A stretch of DNA of 64,000 bases from Prochlorococcus marinus bv. HNLC1 (lineage in GTDB: Bacteria > Cyanobacteriota > Cyanobacteriia > PCC-6307 > Cyanobiaceae): NCBI GenBank assembly GCA_000218705.1, contig GL947594.1:833848-897847 (forward strand). Direction: 5' to 3'. The notes under the pieces are model-generated. The model did no database searches. It saw only the letters and a list, made by a program, of their open reading frames with translations, and was not told where the DNA came from. This document shows, piece after piece, positions 56,750 through 64,000 of this stretch. A program made the translations under genes and the position numbers. The stretch's first letter is position 1. Each line of letters begins with the position of its first letter.

Positions 56750-57676
56750 TTAATTGATAATGTCTAGCAATTTCTCAATTACTTCTTCTGAAATATTTTT
56801 ATTGGATAATTTTTCAATTTCTCTTAGGCCCGTTGGACTTGTGACATTAATTTCACTAAGCATTCCATTAATAACATCTATACCTACAAAAAATAGTCCT
56901 TCTTCTTGCAGGTGTTGAGATAATTCAAGACAAATACTTTTTTCTGCACTACTTAGGGAGGTTTTTTCAGCTTTTCCTCCCATCGCAAGGTTACTTCTAA
57001 AGTCTCCCTGATTTGGGATTCGATTTATTGCTCCTAATGGTTTTCCATCTACAATGATTATTCTTTTATCTCCATTTTGTACCTCGGGAATAAATTTTTG
57101 CATCATAACTGGTAATTGTTCTTGTGAAGTAATTAGTTCAATGATTGCTCTAGAACCAGGAGAATTTTTATCCAATCTAATTACTCCCTGACCTCCTTTA
57201 CCTCCTAGAGGTTTAATAACAACTTCTTCGTTAGCTTGTGCAAAATTAATTAAATCATTTACTTTGCTAGCGACAATGGTTGGAGCCATCAGATTGCTAT
57301 ATCTTAATGCTCCTAACTTTTCATTCCATGCCCTTAGAGATGATGGTTTATTGACGACTTTGACACCCTTTCTCTCCGCTACTTCAAGTAGATGTGTCGC
57401 GTATAGATAACCTTCATCAACAGGAGGATCTTTTCTCATCCAAATACAGCTAAATTGTGCAAGTGGAATGCATTTATTTTCTTTTAATTGAATCCATGGA
57501 ATAGGTTCAATATTTGTACAGGATGCCCAAACCTCATCTCCTCTCGCTTCAAGATCTTGTGGAGTACAAAACCAAACTTCAACTTTTTTATTGTGTGTTG
57601 CCTGCATTAATGCCGCAGATGAATCTTTTGCTGGGTTTATATTCTTTATTGGATCAATTACAAAAAGAAATTTCAT
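56750..57676 (-). CDS. gshB: Glutathione synthetase
   Basis: A 308-residue ATP-grasp enzyme that joins glycine to gamma-glutamylcysteine. The N-terminus is [25 protein letters not shown], the substrate region is [24 protein letters not shown], and the ATP-grasp part has [48 protein letters not shown] and [24 protein letters not shown]. All expected motifs are intact. It follows grxC by 5 nt; the two form a glutathione unit. Confidence 0.95.
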   Translation of the reverse strand: MKFLFVIDPIKNINPAKDSSAALMQATHNKKVEVWFCTPQDLEARGDEVWASCTNIEPIPWIQLKENKCIPLAQFSCIWMRKDPPVDEGYLYATHLLEVAERKGVKVVNKPSSLRAWNEKLGALRYSNLMAPTIVASKVNDLINFAQANEEVVIKPLGGKGGQGVIRLDKNSPGSRAIIELITSQEQLPVMMQKFIPEVQNGDKRIIIVDGKPLGAINRIPNQGDFRSNLAMGGKAEKTSLSSAEKSICLELSQHLQEEGLFFVGIDVINGMLSEINVTSPTGLREIEKLSNKNISEEVIEKLLDIIN

Positions 57677-57681
57677 ATAAA

Positions 57682-57936
57682 TTATCCAATAAGTGAGTCA
57701 AGTTTATTGTCTTCCTCCAATGAATATAGATCGTCACATCCCCCAATACTATTATTATCTATAAATATTTGAGGAAGAGATCTTTTGCCATTAGCCCTCT
57801 GGCTCATTTTTTCTCTAGCTGATTCATCTCCATCAATTTTATATTCGATAAATTCTATATTCTTCTTATTAAGTAAAGATTTAGCACGAATACAAAATGG
57901 ACAATATTGCCATGTATAGATTTCAACTTTTTTCAT
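57682..57936 (-). CDS. grxC: Glutaredoxin
   Basis: An 84-residue dithiol glutaredoxin. The active site CPFC is in [41 protein letters not shown] holds the cis-Pro and the GGCDDL glutathione-binding motif. It reduces disulfides with glutathione. Directly upstream of gshB (5 nt), linking glutathione synthesis and use. Confidence 0.94.
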   Translation of the reverse strand: MKKVEIYTWQYCPFCIRAKSLLNKKNIEFIEYKIDGDESAREKMSQRANGKRSLPQIFIDNNSIGGCDDLYSLEEDNKLDSLIG

Positions 57937-58011
57937 TTTTTTTAAATATTATTTACTTTATACTATTAAATAAAAGTCCTTGTTAGATTATAAATAAGAA
58001 ATTTGTCTATT

Positions 58012-59128
58012 TTGTTAGATCTTACAGAATTTAGAAAAGACCTTTCCTCATGTAAAGAGCGCCTGAGCAAAGCTCAGGAGTATCTTTGACATACCTAAAC
58101 TCAAAGCACAAAAGATAGATTTAGAACAACAAGCTGCTGTACAGGGATTTTGGGAAAATCAAGAAAAAGCAAAAATATTAATGAGAAATCTCGATGACGT
58201 TAAAGAACAACTAGATCTATTGGAAAAATGGCAATCTTTAATTTCTGATGCGAATGCTTCCCTAGATCTTTTTGCTTTAGATCCAGATGAAGACTTGATA
58301 AAAGAATCTCAGATAGGATTAGATACACTCAAAGAAAACTTAGATAGGTGGGAACTTCAAAGATTACTTAGTGGAGAATACGATAAAGGTAATGCAGTTA
58401 TTTCAATTAATGCAGGCGCTGGAGGTACAGATGCTCAGGATTGGGTTGAGATTTTATTTAGGATGTATTCCCGATGGTCAGATGCTCACTCTATGAAATT
58501 AACTATTAATGAGTTGTCAGAGGGTGAGGAAGCAGGATTTAAAAGTATTACTTTTGAAATTGAAGGGAAATATGCTTATGGATATTTGCAAAATGAAAAA
58601 GGTACCCATAGATTGGTAAGGATCTCTCCATTTAATGCGAATGGAAAGAGACAAACTAGTTTCGCTGGTATTGAGGTTATGCCAAAATTAGATGAAGATA
58701 TCTCTTTAGAGATTCCAGAAAAAGATATAGAAATAAATACAAGTAGATCAGGGGGCGCTGGAGGACAAAATGTAAATAAGGTGGAAACTGCTGTGAGAAT
58801 TACTCATTTACCAACAGGGATATCTGTTCGCTGTACACAGGAAAGATCACAGTTGCAAAATAAAGAGAAGGCAATGCTTCTTCTTAAATCAAAGTTACTA
58901 ATTATTGCTAAAGAACAGAGAGCAGAGGAAATAGCAGACATAAAGGGTGAGATTGTTGAAGCGGCCTGGGGTAATCAGATTAGAAATTATGTTTTTAATC
59001 CTTATCAATTAGTCAAAGATCTTAGAACTAATCAAGAAAGCACTGATGTTGAAGGGTTTTTGAATGGGAATATAGATAATTTCATATATGGATTATTGCG
59101 TTTAAATGTTTCTTCAGAAAAAATATAA
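58012..59128 (+). CDS. prfB: Peptide chain release factor 2, with programmed +1 frameshift
   Basis: About 371 residues. A short zero-frame part (TTG 58012, [17 protein letters not shown]...) ends at TGA 58087-58089 in the context TAT CTT TGA C, and the rest continues one base on: [24 protein letters not shown]. The main domain has [47 protein letters not shown] (the GGQ loop), and the SPF-type anticodon-like region is replaced with the [12 protein letters not shown] stretch as usual. It ends translation at UGA and UAA. Unlike the other frameshifts in this window, this one is the well-known autoregulatory type. Confidence 0.95.
58071..58090 (+). promoter_or_regulatory. prfB programmed +1 frameshift site
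   Basis: AGGAG at 58076-58080 lies 3 nt before CTT TGA C (58084-58090). The internal Shine-Dalgarno at this short spacing, the slippery CTT and the weak UGA-C stop together are the classic signal by which low RF2 causes a +1 shift and restores RF2 synthesis. Confidence 0.93.
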
Positions 59129-59133
59129 AAATT

Positions 59134-59313
59134 ATGACTAAACAAGAAAATATGGAAAAGAAGGTTGCACCTCCCAGTTTCATCAAATTAGCAATGAGAA
59201 ATATGGTTAGAAAAGGTTCTAAAAGTTTGGTTCATTTTGGTGTAACTTTTTTAATATTATTTGGAATATTAATATTATTGGCAACTCTGGGTAAACCAAA
59301 TATACCCGTTTAA
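59134..59313 (+). CDS. Small DUF3285-like membrane protein, 59 aa
   Basis: 59 residues: a basic head with PPSFIKLAMRNMVRKGSKSLVHF and one membrane segment GVTFLILFGILILLATLG. The PSF-KLAMRNMVRKG-SL-HF block matches the cyanobacterial DUF3285 family of unknown function. The ATG is 5 nt after the prfB stop, and ybeY starts 5 nt after its stop, so it belongs to the prfB-ybeY-dgkA run. Likely a peripheral thylakoid or plasma membrane protein; no role is known. Confidence 0.8.
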   Translation: MTKQENMEKKVAPPSFIKLAMRNMVRKGSKSLVHFGVTFLILFGILILLATLGKPNIPV

Positions 59314-59318
59314 GAAAT

Positions 59319-59867
59319 ATGATTAATCAACACAATTCTATTGAAAACATTGAATTGGTATTTAAAAACTCTTGTGAAATAAAGCCAAATAAGATTAATG
59401 TGACTGGGATCAAACAATATATTTTTGAACATGATTTTTGGGAGAATACTTTTATGAGGTGGATTAATATTCTATTGAATGAATTTAAGCAGTTTTTGCC
59501 AAATTACTTATTAAATAAAAAATCTGTTTCATTAAGTTTTGAAATTGTTGATGATCTAAAAATATCGGATTTAAATCAAACATGGCTTAATAAATTTGGA
59601 CCCACTGATGTTCTTTCTTTCCCCATACTTTCTAAAGAGGATTCAGTCTATGATCTTAATTCTGCAGAATTTGGAGATATTTTTATATCTTTGGAAACGG
59701 CACTAAAACAATCAATGGAATATAATAATTCAGTTGAACAAGAAGTGATTTGGTTAGCTAGTCATGGATTATTGCATTTATTAGGATGGGATCACCAAGA
59801 TCAAAATCAATTAGAGAATATGCTAAAAATTCAAGAATATTTGATTTCAAGATTAAATATTGAATAA
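59319..59867 (+). CDS. ybeY: Endoribonuclease YbeY
   Basis: A 182-residue metalloprotein for 16S rRNA 3' end maturation and ribosome quality control. The metal motif is HGLLHLLGWDH (HGxxHLxGxDH), TDVLSFP lies before it, and EFGDIFISLETA in between, all standard. It has an N-terminal extension of about 40 residues. Between the DUF3285 gene and dgkA, with 7 nt to the latter. In many bacteria ybeY and dgkA are neighbours, as here. Confidence 0.92.
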   Translation: MINQHNSIENIELVFKNSCEIKPNKINVTGIKQYIFEHDFWENTFMRWINILLNEFKQFLPNYLLNKKSVSLSFEIVDDLKISDLNQTWLNKFGPTDVLSFPILSKEDSVYDLNSAEFGDIFISLETALKQSMEYNNSVEQEVIWLASHGLLHLLGWDHQDQNQLENMLKIQEYLISRLNIE

Positions 59868-59874
59868 ATAAATT

Positions 59875-60291
59875 ATGGATAATCAAAATAATATACCAAG
59901 TGAAAAACGAGAGTCTTATAAAACCTCAAAAAATATTTTTGCTAGTTTTAAATTTGCCATTAACGGATTAATTTATTGTTTCCAAACTACTCGTAATTTC
60001 CGCATACAAATTCTATTTGGAGCGTTAATATTAGTTATTTGCTCTATTTTTAAATGTAGTCTTAATGAATATATGATAATAATTTCTACAATTTTTTCTG
60101 TTTTAATACTTGAATTATTAAATACTTCAATTGAATCTCTAGTCGATTTGAATGTTAAAAATAAGTTTAATAAACTTGCAAAGATATCCAAAGATTGTTC
60201 AGCAGCATCCGTTTTATTAGCATCTTGTAATTCAATTTTTGTTGCTGCATTTATATTTTTTCCTAAAATTAAATTGATCCTTTTTAGTTAG
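59875..60291 (+). CDS. dgkA: Diacylglycerol/undecaprenol kinase
   Basis: A 138-residue integral membrane kinase. It has an N-terminal cytosolic segment, then FKFAINGLIYCFQTTRNFRIQI, two membrane segments, and VLILELLNTSIESLVDL with the catalytic Glu and ELLNTSIE motif; the sequence KISKDCSAASVLLAS is the last conserved block. It phosphorylates diacylglycerol or undecaprenol, recycling lipids. 6 nt before the next gene. Confidence 0.9.
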   Translation: MDNQNNIPSEKRESYKTSKNIFASFKFAINGLIYCFQTTRNFRIQILFGALILVICSIFKCSLNEYMIIISTIFSVLILELLNTSIESLVDLNVKNKFNKLAKISKDCSAASVLLASCNSIFVAAFIFFPKIKLILFS

Positions 60292-60297
60292 AAAAAA

Positions 60298-60894
60298 ATG
60301 TTTTTAGTAATAGATAATTATGATAGTTTTACATATAATCTGGTTCAGTATTTAGGAGAACTATCTTCAGAATTTTCTATTACTAAAAATATTTTAGTAA
60401 AAAGGAATGATCAAATTACTTTGGATGAAATTTTAAAGCTTAAACCTAGAGGCATTCTTTTATCTCCTGGTCCTGGCAATCCAGATGAGTCTGGTATTTG
60501 TATACCAATTTTAAAAGAAATTTCCAAAGATATTCCAACACTAGGTGTTTGCCTTGGTCATCAAGCATTAGCACAAGCTTATGGGGGTAAAGTTATTATT
60601 GGCAAAGAATTAATGCATGGTAAGACTTCTAATATATTTCATAAAAGTAATGGATTGTTCAAAGATATACAAAGCCCATTTCTTGCTACTAGATACCATA
60701 GCTTGATAGTTGATACTCTTACATTACCTAAATGTTTTGAAGTTACAGCTTATTTGGAGGATAAAACCATTATGGGTATTTGTCATAAAGAATATAGTCA
60801 TATGCAAGGTATTCAATTTCATCCTGAGAGTGTATTAACAGAATTTGGTCATAAAATAATTGGCAATTTTCTTAAAATGGCTCAAGAGATGTAA
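60298..60894 (+). CDS. trpG: Glutamine amidotransferase of anthranilate/aminodeoxychorismate synthase
   Basis: A 198-residue class I glutamine amidotransferase: MFLVIDNYDSFTYNLVQYLGEL, LLSPGPGNPDESGI, GVCLGHQALAQAYGG (catalytic Cys), TRYHSLIV and IQFHPESVLT (catalytic His and Glu). It provides ammonia to the TrpE or PabB subunit. In cyanobacteria one such subunit may serve both tryptophan and folate synthesis; sequence alone does not separate TrpG from PabA. Last of the tightly spaced run that starts at prfB. Confidence 0.9.
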   Translation: MFLVIDNYDSFTYNLVQYLGELSSEFSITKNILVKRNDQITLDEILKLKPRGILLSPGPGNPDESGICIPILKEISKDIPTLGVCLGHQALAQAYGGKVIIGKELMHGKTSNIFHKSNGLFKDIQSPFLATRYHSLIVDTLTLPKCFEVTAYLEDKTIMGICHKEYSHMQGIQFHPESVLTEFGHKIIGNFLKMAQEM

Positions 60895-60921
60895 AATTTA
60901 TAAATATATCGGATATCAATC

Positions 60922-61638
60922 TTGAAACTTAAAAGACTACTATTTTTAATATTATTTTTATTAATACCCTCTCATGTAAATGCAGAGGAATTGATATTAA
61001 AAAGTTTTGGTCATAGTCAATTTTTAATAAAAGGTAATGATAAATCTATCCTTATTAATCCATTCAAAGCTGTTGGTTGTGCTAGTCAATTTCGAGAGTC
61101 TCTAAATATTGAAAAAGATTTAATATTGGCAAGCTCGAGATTAGCTGATGAAGGTTATAACCCAAATAATGATTTAATGTTTTTTGAACCAGGTACTTAT
61201 GAATATGATAATTTAATTTTTAATGGTATATCAGTACCTCATGATCGTTTAAACGGAAGAAGATATGGTAACGCAACTGTATGGACATGGAATCAAAGTA
61301 ATTTTAAGATTGTCCATATGGGAGGTGCTGCCGGTGATATAACTTTTGAAGATCAAATAATAATTAATAGACCAGATATTTTATTTATTTCTATTGGAGG
61401 AGGAATTAAATCATATTCAGGAAAAGAGGCACTTAATATTGTAGAAATATTAAATCCAAAAATAATTGTACCTGTGCACTTTTTAAATACTAAAAAAAAT
61501 ATTGATGATTGTGATTTTTCTAATGAAGATAAATTTTTAGAAAATATGTCTCAATATAAAGTTAAATATATTGGAAAAGAATTAAAATTAAATTCAAAAA
61601 AATATATAGATAAAATTGTTTATATTTTTAAAAATTAA
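60922..61638 (+). CDS. Exported MBL-fold protein with degenerate metal motif
   Basis: 238 residues with a signal peptide (KLKRLLFLILFLLIPSHVNAEE, cut probably after NAE/A). The fold resembles UlaG-type metallo-beta-lactamases: SFGHSQFLIKGNDKSILINPF, ISVPHD, IVHMGGAAGDI, LFISIGGGIKSYSG and IIVPVHFLNT. The usual HxHxDH loop is replaced by ASSRLADEGYN, so at least part of the dinuclear site is lost; other His (HMGG, PVHF) remain. It is probably periplasmic or lumenal. TTG start at 60922. Convergent with hisC (stops 1 nt apart). Function unknown. Confidence 0.72.
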   Translation: MKLKRLLFLILFLLIPSHVNAEELILKSFGHSQFLIKGNDKSILINPFKAVGCASQFRESLNIEKDLILASSRLADEGYNPNNDLMFFEPGTYEYDNLIFNGISVPHDRLNGRRYGNATVWTWNQSNFKIVHMGGAAGDITFEDQIIINRPDILFISIGGGIKSYSGKEALNIVEILNPKIIVPVHFLNTKKNIDDCDFSNEDKFLENMSQYKVKYIGKELKLNSKKYIDKIVYIFKN

Positions 61639-61639
61639 T

Positions 61640-62746
61640 TTATTGTTGATCTAATTTCTTATAGATTTTCCAAAAGATTTTCATTTGTTCCATAACGCCT
61701 ATACTAACTCTTACTGATTGATCAATATCTTTTTTGTTTTGCATATTTCTAATTAAAATTCCATTGTCTTTCATTTCTTTTTCTAAAACTTGTGGTTCTT
61801 TATTAGGCCAAATTAAAAAATAATTTCCTCCGTTGAAGTTATGTCTTATATCTAGTGATTCAAATTTTTCTTGAATCCAATTCCTTGCTTCCTTCACTTT
61901 TGAAACATAATTATCAATATACTCTTGATCATCTAAGGCTGCATTAGCTGCTGCGACAGCGAAACTATTAACATCGTAAGGTCCAGTTACTTTATTAATT
62001 TGTTTAATAATTTGCTCATTACCAAAGGCGAAACCTACTCTTAATCCTGCTAAACCTGCAGTTTTAGAAAGTGAGTGAATAATAACTATATTTTTTGTTT
62101 TTTTAAAGTCAATTATTGGAAGTAGACTATCTCCATAGAATTTTTCATATAATTCATCGATCACAATTAGAGATTTCTTATTTTTATTCGCGATCTCCAT
62201 AATCTTTTCAGCACTTATTACTGATCCTGTTGGGTTGTTTGGATTACAGATGAAGATCAACTTTGGTTTATATTTTTGAATGCTTTCGAAAAAATTTTCT
62301 AAAGGAAATTTGAAATTATTGCCAATGTATGAACAACATTTTATTATCATTCCATGCATTTCCGCACATGGAAAATAGTATCCAAATGTTGGATTAGTAG
62401 TTAAAAATACTTTATTTTTTTCGCCAAAAGCTTTACATATTGCATTTATAGCCGCATCAGCACCATTAAAGATACCAATTTCATCAATATCAAAATTTCT
62501 ATTTTTAAGATATTCAAGACAAACTTTATTTTTTAATAAATCATATTCTGGATAGATAGAAATTTCATTTATTTTTATATTTTTGATTGCGTTATAAACT
62601 TTTTGACTTGGTCCAATAGTATTTTCATTAAAATCTAATCTTAGTAAGTTTCTTCTATTCTCCAATGGAGCAGAATAAGATTTTAGATTTTTTATGTATT
62701 CATTTGGTTCAGGAATTGAGTTATTAAATTGATTTGATTTTGACAT
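61640..62746 (-). CDS. hisC: Histidinol-phosphate aminotransferase-like protein
   Basis: A 368-residue class I/II PLP aminotransferase. RLDFNENTIGPSQKVYNAI is the HisC N-terminus, GIFNGADAAINAICKAF, FICNPNNPTGSVISAEKI (PLP pyridine contact), VIDELYEKFYGD, HSLSKTAGLAGLRVGFAFG (PLP lysine and Arg), and FNGGNYFLIWPN follow. It probably makes histidinol phosphate; related enzymes take other aromatic or cobalamin substrates. It shares one base with the stop of argS upstream, a coupled pair. Confidence 0.82.
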   Translation of the reverse strand: MSKSNQFNNSIPEPNEYIKNLKSYSAPLENRRNLLRLDFNENTIGPSQKVYNAIKNIKINEISIYPEYDLLKNKVCLEYLKNRNFDIDEIGIFNGADAAINAICKAFGEKNKVFLTTNPTFGYYFPCAEMHGMIIKCCSYIGNNFKFPLENFFESIQKYKPKLIFICNPNNPTGSVISAEKIMEIANKNKKSLIVIDELYEKFYGDSLLPIIDFKKTKNIVIIHSLSKTAGLAGLRVGFAFGNEQIIKQINKVTGPYDVNSFAVAAANAALDDQEYIDNYVSKVKEARNWIQEKFESLDIRHNFNGGNYFLIWPNKEPQVLEKEMKDNGILIRNMQNKKDIDQSVRVSIGVMEQMKIFWKIYKKLDQQ

Positions 62747-63999
62747 TACATCTTTTCTAAAGTTTCTATTCCAAGAAGATTAAGACTTAATCTTAAAGTC
62801 TTTTCAGTAAGAGAACAAAGAGCTAATCTTGAATTTTTAGTTTGTTTATCTGATTTAAGAATGGGTAATTGATCATAAAATCTATTAAATGTTTGACATA
62901 GTTCAAATAAATAATTACATAGTCTATTTGGCATTAAATCATTCTCAATAGATATTATGGTCTCATCATATTTTAATAATTTTTTGAGAAGTTTCCATTC
63001 ATACAAGTTCTCAAAAGTAATATAGTCAGTATTAAAATTATCCTCTTTAAGATCATTTTTTCTATTTATTCCGGCAATTCTTACAAGTGTGTATAGAAGA
63101 TAAGGAGCTGTATTACCATTTAGTGCAAGCATTTTGTCAAAGCTAAATTGATAATTTGTTATTCTATTTTGGCTTAGATCTGCATATTTGACTGCTCCAA
63201 TCCCTATAACCTCAGATGTTTTGTCGATAAAGTTATTATCTTCATTTCTTTTCTCAGAACTTATTCTTACCAATAAGTCTTCTTTCGCTCTGTTTATCGA
63301 CTCTGTTAACAAATCTTTTAAACGAATAGTTTTTCCTTCTCTAGTTTTAAGTTTTTTACCATCATTACCCTGTACTAATCCAAATGGGACATGTATTGCC
63401 TCACAATTCTCTGGAATCCATTTAGCTTTATTAGCTACCTGGAAAACACCGTAAAAATGATTAGATTGACCTTGATCTGTCACATATATGATTTTTTTTG
63501 CTCCGTCCCCTATATCTTTTTCGCTAAATCTATATTTTATTGCAGCTAAATCCGTAGTTGCATAATTATAGCCACCATCTTTTTTTTGAATAATTAGAGG
63601 AAGAGATCCTCCTTCTTTATTTGTTAGCCCCTCTAAAAAAACGCATTGAGCTCCATCATCTTCCACTGCGATATTTTTTAATTTAAGTTCTTCAACAATT
63701 GATTTAAGAAAAGGATTATAAAAGGATTCTCCTCGCTCCTCTATCTTTATGTTTAAGACTTTATATATTAAATCAAATTCTTTTCTGGATTGATTGCATA
63801 ATAATTTCCATGCAGCTATTGAATCCTTGTTACCACTTTGTAATTTAATAACTTCCTCTCTTGCTTTTCTCTGAAACTCAGGTTGATTATCAAACTTTAT
63901 TTTCGACTTTTTATAAAAAGATACGAGATCACCGATCTCGATTTCTGAAATATTATTTAAATTTTTTGGAAATTCATCTTTGAGATATGCAATGAGCAT
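62746..63999 (-). CDS. argS: Arginyl-tRNA synthetase, C-terminal part (cut by the window end)
   Basis: The last 418 codons or so of a class I synthetase. [29 protein letters not shown]-type text ([18 protein letters not shown]), [29 protein letters not shown] (the KMSKS-equivalent, GKKLKTREG) and the C-terminal anticodon-binding helices ([48 protein letters not shown]) identify ArgS. The N-terminal catalytic HIGH region lies outside the window. Joined to hisC by a one-base overlap. Confidence 0.95.
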   Translation of the reverse strand: MLIAYLKDEFPKNLNNISEIEIGDLVSFYKKSKIKFDNQPEFQRKAREEVIKLQSGNKDSIAAWKLLCNQSRKEFDLIYKVLNIKIEERGESFYNPFLKSIVEELKLKNIAVEDDGAQCVFLEGLTNKEGGSLPLIIQKKDGGYNYATTDLAAIKYRFSEKDIGDGAKKIIYVTDQGQSNHFYGVFQVANKAKWIPENCEAIHVPFGLVQGNDGKKLKTREGKTIRLKDLLTESINRAKEDLLVRISSEKRNEDNNFIDKTSEVIGIGAVKYADLSQNRITNYQFSFDKMLALNGNTAPYLLYTLVRIAGINRKNDLKEDNFNTDYITFENLYEWKLLKKLLKYDETIISIENDLMPNRLCNYLFELCQTFNRFYDQLPILKSDKQTKNSRLALCSLTEKTLRLSLNLLGIETLEKM

Positions 64000-64000
64000 T

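Noticed and set aside
58181-59128. Truncated prfB beginning at an internal ATG
   Set aside because: The standard programmed frameshift site and family N-terminus lie upstream.

Overview
The window is chromosomal DNA from a marine picocyanobacterium, almost certainly a high-light-adapted Prochlorococcus. The evidence is the very low GC content, very short spacers in the core region, a cyanobacterial NDH-1 complex split over several loci (ndhF-D, ndhA-I-G-E, ndhH, ndhM), ycf3, phytoene synthase/desaturase, Mg-protoporphyrin methyltransferase, phylloquinone (men) genes, the response regulators RpaA and RpaB, and two small RNAs of the picocyanobacterial Yfr2 type. No tRNA, rRNA, transposase, integrase or CRISPR array was seen.

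Layout. Bases 1-9,960 form a loose, accessory-looking stretch: short or unrecognised proteins, a rhomboid protease, a PD-(D/E)XK nuclease, a lipase-like hydrolase, an SDR oxidoreductase, long spacers, and a cluster of RNA signals (a Yfr1-like RNA followed by a Yfr2-like RNA near 2.6-2.9 kb, and a second Yfr2-like RNA at 9.14 kb). From 9,963 the core genome begins: rpaA, then holB/tmk/copper ATPase (minus), ycf3, radA, rpaB, and a lipid block plsX-fabH-fabD-plsC. Next come tsaB, cca, an RRM protein, carotenoid genes crtB-pds, ndhM, rbcR, a Z-ISO/NnrU-like membrane protein, ndhF-ndhD, scpA, a sugar nucleotidyltransferase, metF and a PedR-like regulator. A minus-strand run then carries a CYTH protein, nadK, ndhE-G-I-A, gltA and a DUF3352-like protein. 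After that: rhodanese, trpB, an eIF1-like factor, cysC, purE, chlM, a LuxR-type response regulator, a cysteine desulfurase, rsmH and ndhH. The phylloquinone set follows (menI, menE-C-A and the divergent menF), then gshB-grxC, prfB (with its programmed frameshift), a DUF3285 protein, ybeY, dgkA, pabA/trpG, an MBL-fold protein, hisC and the 3' part of argS.

Functionally the core region combines photosynthetic electron flow (NDH-1, Ycf3, phylloquinone, carotenoids, chlorophyll), fatty acid and phospholipid start-up, and light/redox regulators.

A feature that affects the whole annotation is that at least ten genes carry single- or double-base indels, many of them in short A/T runs. They are copA (two), radA, plsX, tsaB, crtB, rbcR (two), ndhF (two), trpB, menE and one tiny gene. 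In nearly every case the family-typical reading continues in another frame and the total length corrects to a multiple of three. Several of these genes should be essential, so sequence or assembly error is the leading explanation. I give full reconstructed spans instead of the broken pieces. The most interesting biology is the tandem Yfr1-like/Yfr2-like pair with near-complementary segments, and a perfect 22-bp palindrome placed upstream of the second Yfr2-like gene.
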